From: Macrotrachela quadricornifera
Taxonomy: Eukaryota; Rotifera; Eurotatoria; Philodinida; Philodinidae
Direction: 5' to 3'
DNA: 64,000 nucleotides
NCBI GenBank assembly: GCA_022393335.1
Contig: JAJEKB010021013.1
Coordinates: 68,217-132,216 of the forward strand
This document shows positions 45,794-56,891 of the stretch, piece after piece; within the stretch, counting starts at the first letter, position 1, and each line of letters starts with the position of its first letter. The notes under the pieces were generated by a model. That model was not told the origin of the DNA and ran no database searches. It saw nothing but the letters and a program-made list of their open reading frames with translations. Both the position numbers and the translations under genes were made by a program.

Positions 45794-46619
45794 TATATTG
45801 ATATTCTTCTAGTTTTGATTCAATGTGTATCATGAAAATATCAGCTAGAACTGGAGCAATTGGTGATCCCATACTCACACCTTCTATTTGTTCATATATT
45901 TCATCATAGAAACGAAATGGCATCTCGGTTACACATAGTTTGAAAAGATGTTCTAAATCAGTTTTTCCTAATTTTGTAAATGATAGATCGATTTCTTTCT
46001 TTTCTAAGATGGTCTCAATTGCTAGTTTAATTTATTCAGGAACAGGTATTGAGATAAAGAGAGACTCCACATCCAAACTGATCATGAAGTCATTTTTTAT
46101 TGATTTTTGTTGTTGAATTAGTTTTGTAAAACTAAAAGAGTCTTTTATATAAGATTTTGGTTTGGTTCTTGCTTTTTCTAAGAAATCTGTGAGATATTTG
46201 GATAGGTTGTAATTATAATCATTTGTAGTAGAGATAACAGGGCGTAGTGGTATATCTGTTTTATGAACTTCGGGTTGACAAAAGAGCACTGGGAGTCTAG
46301 TTCCACTAGCTTTTAACCATTCTTGTTCACCTTTACTTAGCTTGTTTAACCTTACTAAATCATCTATACGATAGTTAAGCTTTGATTCCATGTTTTTAAC
46401 GACGTTTTGGATAGTATTGATGTTTCCTTTGCCATCTGTATTATTCATTTTCTTAAATGCATCTCGTGATGTTAATAATTGTTTTACTCTTAAAATATAT
46501 TGTTCTTTATCCATCAACACACAGTATCTCCCTTTATCTGCTTTCATTATTATAATTGATTTATCATTTAATAAAGACTTTAATCCTCGTAATTCTGCTG
46601 AACTGATATTAATTGTCAT
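45794..46619 (-). pseudogene. PLE reverse transcriptase, N-terminal and palm motifs
   Basis: IIMKADKGRYCVLMDKEQY (46560 region), GTRLPVLFCQPEVHKTDIPL and RPVIS (about 46300-46235), FMISLDVESLFISIPVPE ending in a TAA at 46032, then LAIETILEKKEI and VSMGSPIAPVLADIFM (about 45880). These are Penelope-type RT motifs in order. The in-frame stop and the missing YxDD show it is dead. Confidence 0.85.
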
Positions 46620-46639
46620 TTTTGTTCTTGTTAATTTTC

Positions 46640-47275
46640 AATGATTGATAAGCTGAACGCCTAATACAATCAATTGAACATCTATCTAATGATTTGCAGT
46701 TAGGTTCATCGAGCTCTTTCAGTATTCTATATGCCATTAATTCAATTTCCATCTTGAATTGGAGAGTGCTTTTTATTTTTGTTTCAATGCAGAATATCTA
46801 GACCTTTAGAAAGGATAGTTTCTTCTTCTATAGAAAGCTCACGTGATGATATATTGTACACTAATTTGTTGATTTCTTTCTCTATTAAAATGATATTTCC
46901 ATTACATAATTCAAAAATTTTCTTGGAATGAGTCTTTTTAATTTTTGTTTGTTCTTTTTCTTTTCTTTTATTGAAACGATCTTTTAATAATTTACGTTCA
47001 AATGGGTTTATTTTATTGTTAATATCATCAAGGATCTACTCTGTTTTTTGACGAATTCCATATGTTTGTTTGCATTTATTATGATGCTCAAGTTGTAAGT
47101 AACGTTGTTGGTGAATTTTGTGTATCTTACTATACGTGTATTTCATATTCCATAATTTATATCTAATAAATTTTGGTGTTAGATTATATAATAACGAAAT
47201 ACGTAAAAATTCTGTATCCATTTCGGTTTTAAGTAGTTTTAACATTTGTTTCTTGTATAATCTAATTTCTTTCAA
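46640..47275 (-). pseudogene. PLE upstream coding region, broken
   Basis: Lysine-rich helical sequence (KEIRLYKKQMLKLLKTEMDT, then after a stop NPFERKLLKDRFNKRKEKE, then FELCNGNIILIEKEINKLVY and EEETILSKGLDIL) typical of the N-terminal part of Penelope-like ORFs. At least two stops and a frame change. Confidence 0.6.
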
Positions 47276-47380
47276 TATACCTCAACCATGTTTGTTGGTG
47301 AGGCGTTTTAAAATATTAACATTATTTGATGAGATGTAATTAAATAAGGAAATCATAAGACAAACTAGTTCATCAATCAT

Positions 47381-47884
47381 TAGTTTTGTTGGAGCTAACT
47401 CATAATGATTTTGGGAAACGTTTTTCAAAAATCCTCACTATATACCAGTGATAATATGGACTAATTAGCGATTTCGTAATTAATACTACATTCGATTTTA
47501 TCCTGTAAGGTATGCATTCGATAGAGCTCGTCGAGTTCTACTTGAAGCCAATATGATCTCGGTTGGAGCCAGTGTTTGGACGAATATTTTCAGGATATAC
47601 TCGAATCTAGACCTAAGATATCCTACGTTTATATATAGAAAAATGATAAAACAAAATTAGGTTTAATTAGATGAGAAAAACCAAATACAAATAAATATAA
47701 CATTGAAATATTCTTTAGATTATTAATAGTTCTATTAAGTATTATATTATGGATTATTTTCATATATATTTAAAAAAAATATTTAAATTAACAAGAATGA
47801 TCAATGAAATTTATTATATTTTACCAAGAGAATTTAAATAATTAAAGGTAAATTTGTTAATCACTCAAAGAAACAACCTTAATA
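47381..47884. other. No gene recognised
   Basis: Spacer between the Penelope-like element and the beta-trefoil gene; nothing supported. Confidence 0.4.
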
Positions 47885-48689
47885 TTATTCAAACGTTAAT
47901 TTAAACAAAAATGTTTTATCTAAACTATTAAATGTTTGAGTTAAATCATCGAATATTAAATTTGATTGATCGATTTGTAAATCTAATGTTTTTGATTGTA
48001 CTAATATGATAGCTGTTCCTGTATCAGAATCAACAGTTATATATGATTGAGGAACATTTATTGATTCAAATGCAAGCATATCACGTTTTTCTTTATTTAT
48101 TAATAATTTAAATGTAGCATCTTGTTTAAATAAAGTTGTTTGATCATTTCTTCCTAATTTAATTCTTCCACTTTCATGACGTAAATATGTATTAGGTACT
48201 AATAGCGATGAAAATGATATATAGATTGTTGAACAATCATTTTCATATGTATTTGAATCTAAACCTGTTTTTATTAAAAATAAACTTTGATCAAATTGAG
48301 ACATTGTTATTGATGTTTGATAACCAGCTGAATCAAGAACTAATCCAGATACATAACGAATTTTATCATATGAACGTATATAAACTAATTTTTCAAAATA
48401 AATTGAACTTCGGTCTAAAATAAAATATTTATATTAAAATAAAATCTAATAAAATTTACATAATAAAACATGATTAATTTGAAAATCGGTATTTGGTTCA
48501 TTTGAATTTGGTGAATAGAAATTAAATTTAAATGTTTTATCAACAGGATGACCAAATGGTCGTGTTTGTGATGTAAGATATTTCATTACTTTTGATTTGC
48601 AATTTAAAGAACAATTTGATGGAAAATTTAAACCAATATATAATTCAAGAACATAATTGCAAACTGTTTTTATAGATTTATGTCCCAAA
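47885..48689 (-). CDS. Beta-trefoil (AbfB-like) C-terminal exons
   Basis: Exons 48689-48460 and 48414-47885 join HVLL-Y-RSSIYF in frame; the stop is at 47885. The second exon shows two to three trefoil-like repeats: YIRSYDKIRYVSGLVLDSAG, then ISFSSLLVPNTYLRHESGRI with TTLFKQDATFKLL, then FESINVPQSYITVDSDTG. The F-x-S-x-x-x-P-x-x-Y-L-R-H and L-F-x-x-D-A-T-F signatures match AbfB/arabinose-binding trefoils, which bind carbohydrate. The first exon (KTVCNYVLELYIGLNFPSNC and SNEPNTDFQINHV) is cysteine-bearing and unrecognised; it starts at an acceptor, so more exons lie upstream. The membrane exons at 50704-51350 could be its N-terminus, separated by a Helitron. A cell-surface carbohydrate-binding role is inference. 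Confidence 0.65.
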
Positions 48690-49826
48690 CTAAAAAAAAC
48701 AAGTAATGCAGCATAATTGTCGCTGAACCTCTACTGAAAGGATGTGATCACATAGGTCACTACGCTTAAGATACGATAACGATTTATTTTAATTCATGAA
48801 TCGAATCATTTACCCAGTTCTCGAAAACTCTATTATCCTTATTCATTTTATTTACTCTAAGCCTCTCAACGTAACGTCGAGTCGTTTCTGTTGAAGCCTT
48901 CATTGTGTCCTTCACTTTTGGTTCACTTTCGAAGCGAATAAATGTGTTTCATTTCATTCTCTCTCCAATAGCAATGATCTTCTACCAATACAATTCTCAA
49001 AAAGAAATTTAAAGTTCACCTATTTGTGATGTTGTTTATATAGCGGATGTCTATAAAGATGCAACAGTGAGATCGCAACCAGTTATTTATATTTTGCCCG
49101 TATATTTCTGCTAAAAGACTTGCGAAGGATATAACATGCAGTAGTCGAGAACGCAAAGACTTTTAATCAAAGATGATCCCACATACGTACTTCTCCTTCC
49201 GATTACTTCATTTACAGTTTCCATATGGCAACCATTCTTAAATCTTAAACTTCAAATTCCTGAACGGGTCTGAAGATACACATCACAATCACGAACACCA
49301 TACGATTTTATCTTTGATCAAGATTTGAAACAAAGAAGTACCGAAGTCAAACAAGCATGACTCCAGACAATCGTATATCTCCACGGCCGTAAACAGAAAA
49401 ATACGATTATTTACGGAAAAAGACACTTGTTCATGAAATTTGTAATAAGCCACCTCGATACGCTAACATTTCTTTTCCAAAGAGGAGGACAAAAAACAGC
49501 TAAGCATAATGCATTAGGATGAAATAATCTCAAATTCATATATGTCACCATCGATAAACTTTGGTTAAGTTTTCAAAAAGGCAATCATTTTTTTTCGGGG
49601 GAAGGAGCGGGACTTAAAAGTAGACCAGGAACAATCATTCAAATAAGTGTCGACATCAGATTTGGATTCATCAACCTAGATAACCTATCGGTCAATCCTT
49701 ATATAATATATATATAATAATAGAAAAATGAATGCCAATAATGAGTGAACAAACACAACTAACTCACTCGGTGTATGTCCCTCTTTCAACAGAGGGAACA
49801 ATACAAAAAGAATTTTAATATTAAAA
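48690..49826. other. No exon recognised; probable intron or spacer
   Basis: If the membrane exons at 50704-51350 and the trefoil exons are one gene, this is part of a long intron. No coding or repeat feature is supported; a G-rich patch sits at about 49598. Confidence 0.35.
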
Positions 49827-50703
49827 TCTATATATATAATGTTCAGTGTGTGTCTGTGCTGAGTCAAAAGGTTAAAGTTCAAGGTCGAATAAGGCTATAG
49901 GGAGGTAAATTCTCAAGGGCTATCCTAGGGGGCACCCATAGGACCTGAGGAGCTACGCGGTGGAAAATAATATTTTGCCAGGGAGTACCGCTATAATTTC
50001 AAATAGGATGAATAATGAAGTCTATATCAAACGAAAGCTCGTCAAAAACGGAGTTAATTGATACTAAACAGTAAGGGTTATGAAAACTTTTTAATATTTC
50101 AGAAATTTTATGCTTTTTTTTGTAGTGGGAAAAATAAGATGCTAGTAATTCAAAACTGAAGTCAAGTGTTTTTCTTGAATATTTTTGATATGAAAGAAAT
50201 GATCCAGAAAATTTTTCATATATGAAGTTTTGTACAGCTCGACGAGCTCTATCGAATCATGTAAAAATATCCAACAAAAACACTTGACTTCAGTTTGGAA
50301 TTACTAGCATCTTATTTTTCCACTGCAAAAAAGGCAAACAATTTCTGAAATATTTAAAAGTTTTCATAACCCTTACTGATTAGTATCAATTAACTCCGTT
50401 TTTGACAAGCTTTCGTTTGATATAGAATTCATTATTTATCCTATTTGAAATTATAGCGGTACTCCCTGGCAAAATATTATTTTCCACCTAGTACATTATG
50501 GGGTACGCACAGATCCTGAAGTAAATAAGGCCAAAGTCTACATGGACTATAAAAATATAGGCCATATAAGAGTATGAAGTCGCAGAGCTTCTATATACAT
50601 TATGTTGAGTGTGTATGTGTCTATGCCGGGTCAAAGATTATGTGTTTAATGTCTCATACGTTAGAGAAAAAGTAGCCATGCATTATGCACTAATTTTCGC
50701 TAG
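49827..50703 (+). mobile_element. Composite non-autonomous Helitron
   Basis: Preceded by A, begins TCTATATATATAATG and GTTCAGTGTGTGTCTGTGC; ends CATTATGCACTAATTTTCGC plus TAG, i.e. CTAG, followed by T. A second 5'-end-like segment (TTCTATATACATTATG and GTTGAGTGTGTATGTGTC) occurs at about 50580, so the element looks like a truncated copy extended by another. A foldback element (49960-50488) is nested inside. Confidence 0.65.
49960..50488. mobile_element. Foldback element nested in the Helitron
   Basis: Inverted arms of about 210 bp (49960-50172 and 50279-50488), with ends GTGGAAAATAATATTTTGCC and GGCAAAATATTATTTTCCAC, around a loop of about 105 bp. No coding capacity. Confidence 0.8.
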
Positions 50704-51350
50704 TATATTAATATTACTTTTGTCTGATTTTATCAGTGCTTGTTATAATTGAATTCAATGAAATAATATCTATTTCTAAATTAATATTTTCACTAATAAG
50801 ATTAAGTTTCAAATTTGTCTAAATAATAATATAATATTAATTAAGAGTATATATTTTAAAACATATTATTTATACTAAATTATGAATTGATTCCAATGTT
50901 TTTGTTTTATTAAATAAATGAATTGATTTACAAACACCTTGAATTATTGTATAATCAATTCGAAAATAATATTCATATTCTTCTTTTATTATTCTTTGTT
51001 CAGTACTTTTTGAAATTATTGTTGGAATATCTTCTATTCTTTTTAATTCTCTAAAAAAATAAAATAAAAATAAATTGAAGAAAATTTTCTTACGTTTCAT
51101 CATGAATAAGATTTTTTTCTGTTGAAGAATCTTCTTTTTCAGGATATGATATAACAGATATCATTACTAATATTCCAATAGCAAAATTTAATAAAGTTAC
51201 TAATGGTATAAAATATGTTTTCCAGTGTCGAGAATTAAATCGACTATCAAAATAAGTAGATAAATAAATAAATAAATAAAATAAATATTTACTATAATCT
51301 CAAGCAAAATATTTCCATCGTTAATAATGATTATTGGTTCAAATCTGAAT
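50704..51350 (-). CDS. Membrane-protein exons, partial
   Basis: Exon about 51242-51103 encodes FNSRHWKTYFIPLVTLLNFA, continuing IGILVMISVISYPEKEDSS, with one membrane-spanning segment; its donor is ACGTAAG. Exon about 51055-50880 encodes ELKRIEDIPTIISKSTEQRI, then YYFRIDYTIIQGVCKSIHLF. A third possible exon (about 50819-50715) reads NLKLNLISENINLEIDIISL before the Helitron end. An upstream piece FEPIIIINDGNILLEI lies near 51350. Family unknown. It may be the N-terminal part of the trefoil gene; that link is conjecture. Confidence 0.45.
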
Positions 51351-51359
51351 AAACATTAC

Positions 51360-53820
51360 AAAAAAAAAGTAAATTAACACGCGCGTATTTAACTGATTAA
51401 TAAAGAAAAATCGATATGTATTATATTATCTATCGTATCAATATAAGTGATATGTATTGGCGCTTTTTTTCTCTTTTTGTAAAGAAGAAAACGAAAAAAA
51501 AATATTATAAAGAATTTAATTATTTAAAATTTTTTTTCTCTTTATATTATATTAAATTAATAATAAAAACACCCTATTATTTTTAAAAATATAAATTAAA
51601 AAAATCGCATATATAAATATATTATTCAATATTAGAACCGAATAACGTATTTTTATGCATGAATAATTTTACCTTTTTCGCTTTTTTTTTCTTGTCGTGA
51701 TTTAATCGAATTAACAGAGATTTATTTAACGTATTTCTTTTTATAAAAGAATATCCTTTTAATAAATTTGATTAGTATCTCTATGCTTATTTACATTTTT
51801 TTTCTCATTAATTATGATAAATAACATATAGATTTTGACCTTCGATTTATTTCTTTACATTAAGATACCTTTAAACAAACCTATACTTCATATCGAACCA
51901 TATATTATCAATTTTCTAACCGTCGAAAAACGCTTGTCTTATGAAAAAAAAGCAGCAAATTTGATAGAATATTGTAATAGAAGTTCATCTAGAATAGGTA
52001 TTATCCAAATAAATAATTAAACTTAAACAGCTACCGGAAAAATCCGACAAATTCCGGCTCCGAAACGGCTCGTTGGAAACTGCCGGATACAAATCTTTTT
52101 TGGAGAGCTATAAACAAAAGATTTTATACGTTTGCCCCAAATGGGGTAAATGTATAATCCTCGTTATTTTTACTGATACTAATAAAAACTAAACTTTCTT
52201 TGAAATAGAAAAAAAGATTTCACTGATATTCGTTTGCAAAAAATATTTTTTCTAAAATATTCTACAAGACTACAGTATCTCTTTACTTATTTTTCAACAT
52301 AATAAGGTTATTATTAATAAAACGAGGAAAAATAAAGATGAATCCATTTTTTTTGACTACGATATTTTTTTAGAAACAAATTACATATCCAGAATCACCA
52401 TGAAATTCTGAGTAAAATGATGTATTTTTTCATCAAAAAACGATTTTCATTGTTTATGGTTTCATTTGGAATCTGTGAGGAATCCCAGGACCATCGAAAA
52501 AAAATCTTTTTCTAATTGTATTAGATTGCATATCATTAAATACAGAATTTGATTTTGATTTCAAATATGAGTTTAAAAATAAGAAAACAAAGGAGGAACA
52601 TAATCAACAAGTGGAAATACTAAGATAAGATCTAATTCTGAAGTAGAATATGACGTGTAAAGAACTAACATAGGCACTCTGGCTCGGTTTTGAAATGCTT
52701 TTCTGCATGATTCTGATTGGGAGTATAATTTCATACACGTTTTCTACATCTTGATTTTCTTAATGACGCTGTAAATCTGTGATCATGAAAACGGCAAATG
52801 ATCCTCTATTAGCACCCCCTGTCATAAAATAGTTTTTTCTTGATCAAAACTTTATTATCTTCAAAAAAAAACCTATATATGAAATCATTTTTTATTAAAT
52901 AAATTGTTCGTTATGTCTTATTGTATGGGAAAGTAGTTATCCTATTATAAAACAATGGTTCATATATCAAGAAAAAAGATTCTTAACTATACATTTTTTT
53001 TTCTTATTCACTATTTAATAGAAAACTAATCATACTTATATATGATCAACTTGTAGTACAGCAATCAAAGCGTTTTATCTGAAAAAATCATTATCTAATT
53101 GTTTAAAATAAGAACAAAAACATTTCAAAAAAATTTTTTATGCAGGTTTGCTTGTAATTCCATGTATTTCGATGCTTCCACAAACATGAAATATAGTGTA
53201 TTCTCGAAGAAATCGAGTATACACGTTTAAATGAAAGACTTGCAATCACGAGCGGTTGTCATTTGCAGGCGTTCCTCTCTCAATACATTGATCGTTCTAT
53301 TGTTCATTGTCATTCAAAACTCTATCTGAAGCGAATTACTCTTCCGATTCCATCATATTTTTACAAACTCACATTCACTACTACGTTATGTTATCGGAAA
53401 AAGACTTCTAGTAATACGTTACATTCAGGAAAATCTCAACACAATTTCTGCTCAATAATTTTTCGAAGCTCGGTTTAATAGATTCACATGCATCCGTGGG
53501 AACGATGTTTTTTTTTTGATCATCACACAGATATTTAACACAAAATGAAATGAATGCTCTTTTACACTTTTTATAATCTTCTTTAAATCGAATACCCATC
53601 AAATCTAGTTCAGAGCAAAAAATCGACTAAAACATGCCACAAGTAGCGTGGATTGAGACGATTCACTAGGTCCCTTGACTGTAGATTCGGACTAATATCC
53701 TGCCGACAAGTACATTCCTTTCAGAGATTAAGATTTCGACTAAAGCCAAGGGTTAGCTCTCGATAACAGAGAGTACCCCCAATATATAGTAGTTGAGGAC
53801 ACAATTGTATTCCCAATATA
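51360..53820. other. No gene recognised
   Basis: Very AT-rich. Short ORFs at 51835-52020 and, on both strands, 53263-53602 have no recognised domain. The minus-strand piece SIKPSFEKLLSRNCVEIFLN could be transposon debris. Confidence 0.35.
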
Positions 53821-53822
53821 TA

Positions 53823-55056
53823 CTTAGGTCTGACCAAAAGTTCGTGCACTTTTAAAAAAAACAGGAAGATAAAGAGAAAGTTTCAATTTTATTTTATTAA
53901 ATGTTCAAAATAGTCACCATGATTATTTATACAAAGTTACATCCTTTCTAATAGTTTGCCAAAAGTTTTTTTATATTCTTTTTCTGGAATATTTTTCATC
54001 ACCTTGGAAACCGCACGAGCTAATGATTTTTCATTTAGTTGATCAGTTAAATTACGCTTGATGTAATCATTCAACCAATAATCACATGGAGCAAGGTCAG
54101 GTAAATATGGTGGATGCGGCACTATATTAATACCTTCTTCTCTTAAATAATTAATAACGTCAGAATGAATATGGGGTCGAGCATCGTCGTGAAGCAATTT
54201 GATACCTTTTGTACCTGCTGACCTTCTTTTTTTCCATATTTCCTTGGCAACAGATTTCATTTAAAGAAAATAAAAAATAAATTTTTTGGTTTAAATTTAC
54301 TTCGACGAACTGCAGTAGTTGGTGATTCACCTTCGCCAACCCAGCTTGCGTTCTTTGACTTGCGATGAATCTGCCTATGGTAAATCCACGTTTCATCACC
54401 TGTTATAATATCACATAATCGCCAGGAACCATCACGAGACTTTGTCAAATTTTCACAACAAAGTTTAACTCGTTGTTGCTTTTGTTCATCAATCAGTTCA
54501 TGGGACACTCAACGTGATGTTACCTTTATCATCTTGAGACAGTCGTGGATAATTCGTTCTATTGTACCATGAGAGAGAGATGTCTCAGCTATAATATCAT
54601 CATAAGTTGAATGTGGATCATTGTTAATAATCTGTCGTACCAGTTCAATATTGTCATCTGTAAGTTCAGAAACTGGACGACCAAATCGAGGATCATCATT
54701 GACATCTTCTCTCCCTTCATGGAAACACTTTGCCCACTTGGCAACTGTACGATATGTTGGAGCATTGGGTCCCAAAGTTGTTGCAAGTTCTTCATAAACT
54801 GTCTTTGGATTTATTTCCAAAATAGTTCGAATCTTTATATAGTATCGATTATATTCGTTATCCATTTTTGAAATTTTTTTTTAGTACGAATTTAAGTTTA
54901 TCTGAAAACAATATCATAACTAAGTCTAAAATAGAGTTATTGTATGTGTCATTATAGATGAGGCATACCACTATTTATTCATGTAAAAAAATCGTTATTG
55001 TTAATTGGTTTATAAAATTGCCAATGGCAGTGAACGAACTTTTGGTCAGACCTAAG
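53823..55056 (-). mobile_element. Mariner element A
   Basis: TA (53821-53822), CTTAGGTCTGACCAAAAG, then TTCGTGCAC; right end GAACTTTTGGTCAGACC and TAAG, then TA (55057-55058). 1234 bp, normal mariner size. The piggyBac coding sequence resumes directly after the right TA, so the mariner appears to have landed in or against that gene. Confidence 0.9.
53937..54865 (-). pseudogene. Mariner transposase (DD34D), with nonsense codon and deletion
   Basis: The N-terminal HTH part starts with ATG at 54865 (MDNEYNRYYIKIRTILEINP; WAKCFHEGREDVNDDPRFGR). At 54509-54511 TGA replaces the tryptophan of the usual S-R-W-V-x-H-E-L. The first catalytic Asp is in ITGDETWIYH. After KPKNLFFIFFK a stop and a gap of roughly 25-30 codons precede SVAKEIWKKRRSAGTKGIK. 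The second Asp is in LLHDDARPHIHSD (HDN is usual), and the third is in LAPCDYW. All three catalytic Asp positions survive, but the gene is broken. Confidence 0.9.
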
Positions 55057-55062
55057 TAGAAG

Positions 55063-55775
55063 ACATTTTCGGATGTTATCGCACTGTAGTAGCTGACAAT
55101 TGTTTTACGAATATTGCGTTCGCGAAGCGATTGTTGGGAAATGATATCTACCTCACTGGAAAATTAAGAAGTAATGGTGCTGGATCTGGAAAAGCAATTC
55201 TGCAGAAAAATCTCAAGAAAGGTGAGACTTATGGACTTCAGAATCCCGATGGGATCAAACTGATTAAGTGGACAGATAAAATAGATATCCTGATGATATC
55301 TGTCAAGCTATCTCATACAACTGCTTTTGTGAACATCAGGAAAAGTACTCCATCCAACGAGCGCATCATAAGGCCACAAAAGCTGCTCGACTACAATAAA
55401 GAAAGACAAGGCACATATTTGTCGGACGAGCTATCGGCGTAATACACATATCTGAGACGATCCACAAAATGGTATCAAAAGGTGGCATTTAAATTGATAT
55501 TTGGAACACCAATAGTGAATAGTTATTTGATATATAAAGAAAATTATGGAACAGACAACATAACTGTCCTACAGTTTCGTGAGAGTCTCGTGCGATCTTT
55601 ACTACTCCGTATGCCATCTGAAAATCTAAAATCTGGTCCGAGACAACAATCAACAAGTTATTTAAAACGTAAACTAGCTTGTCATAAGCTCAAAGAAAAG
55701 AAAGAATCTGACCACAGTGATCCAAGACGCTGCGTTGATTATTACGAGAAAAACAGGAAACAACAATCAAAATAA
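55063..55775 (+). pseudogene. piggyBac transposase, C-terminal remnant
   Basis: Reads VVADNCFTNIAFAKRLLGND and IYLTGKLRSNGAGSGKAIL, the piggyBac segment around the third catalytic Asp (D-N-x-F-T). LKKGETYGLQNPDGIKLIKW and DILMISVKL follow, then a stop and KWYQKVAFKLIFGTPIVNSY with RRCVDYYEKNRKQQSK at the end (part of the C-terminal Cys-rich motif). The N-terminal half with the other catalytic residues is absent; upstream lies mariner A. Confidence 0.8.
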
Positions 55776-55984
55776 GCGTGTCATTCAATAAAAGAGAACA
55801 AAAACATTCTGCTATGACTGTAACAAGTTTGTTTGTCTTGATGTTTTTTAACGAGAAGCATCATGCTACTAAATAAATGATTTGAAAAATATCGGAGATA
55901 GAGCAGATCCTACTACATCCAACCTGCCCATAGGAATAAAAGAAATAAATGTTTTTTTTTATTAAGCTTTTTATTAAAATATAG

Positions 55985-56024
55985 TGGAGTCCACCGGTGA
56001 ACCGCATCGCCTCGAATGTGTTAA
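55985..56024. repeat. piggyBac right terminus
   Basis: GAGTCCACCGGTGAACCGC, then CTCGAATGTG and TTAA (56021-56024). Layout like the ends at 5430-5468 and 38145-38184. It lies 200 bp after the transposase remnant and is probably its own right end. Confidence 0.55.
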
Positions 56025-56842
56025 TATTGTCCTATTCTTTTAAATCAATAAAAAAAACTCTAAAGAGCGAAAAGGTGCAAAATAGTTTTTTGTGGTCGTA
56101 CATGTATTTCATGATTTGATCAAATGTTTCATATTATATCAAAAAGAACTGTTCTGATTGATTGGGTAGTTTCGAGATCAGAGAGTTAGAAAAATTCGCT
56201 CGATGACTATTTAGCCTTCTAAAAGTTATTCAATTAATAGACATGGTTCTTTTTGAGCAAATGTCAAACATTTGATCGAAACATGCAATATATGGATGAT
56301 CACAGAAGACTATTTTGCATCTTTTTATTCTGCACAACCTTTTATTGACTTAAAAGAATAGAACAATATCAAAACATGTATGTTTTGTACAGTAACAAAA
56401 TTTTCTTTCGAAGAAGTTCTTGAACTATTTCTTTGGACCACCGCAAAGTGCAATAAAGACATAAGAAAAATGAATATTTTTATTCTAGATCACCAATTAT
56501 AATGAATTTCGGTTTTGTGTAGGCTAAGCCCTTTATAGTACACACAGCACCTATCATTCGGAGAATTTTTCCACCAACGTTAGCTACTAGATTTCCATCA
56601 AAAATATTTACTTATTTTTTATCCAAATAAAATTCAATGAAAAAATATGTGATTTTAAGTCTTGTGAGCTTATTCTCATGTTTCTTTTACTTTATTTGTG
56701 AATGATATTTCATGAGTGTAAATATTGGCGCGACAGTGATTAAGAAAGAAACTGTATACTTTAAGCTGATATACATGACATTTATCGGTCCACATATAAC
56801 CTTGAAATAATACAATCCTCTCTCTGCTAGTGTTTTTGAACA
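56025..56842. other. No gene recognised; upstream region of the collar gene
   Basis: Two similar inverted stretches around 56070-56110 and 56280-56330 (CAAAATAGTTTTTTGTGGTC and its partner GAAGACTATTTTGCATC) suggest a small foldback at about 56030-56370. Otherwise nothing recognised. Confidence 0.4.
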
Positions 56843-56850
56843 TATATAAA
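56843..56850 (+). promoter_or_regulatory. TATA box of the tail-collar gene
   Basis: TATATAAA 42 bp upstream of the ATG at 56892. Good match and sensible spacing for a short 5' UTR. Confidence 0.55.
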
Positions 56851-56891
56851 GGATAGTGCATCCATTCATGTTCTAGAAAGTTTAATCTTGG

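Larger units (their letters stand above)
44621..47380 (-). mobile_element. Penelope-like retroelement with flanking direct repeats
   Basis: Near-identical 65-bp direct repeats (44621-44685 and 47316-47380, sharing TTAACATTATTTGATGA and GTAATTAAATAAGGAAATCA) bound a minus-strand RT plus GIY-YIG coding region. Repeat-flanked RT/GIY-YIG is the Penelope-like layout. Stops at several points and loss of YxDD make it inactive. Confidence 0.8.
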
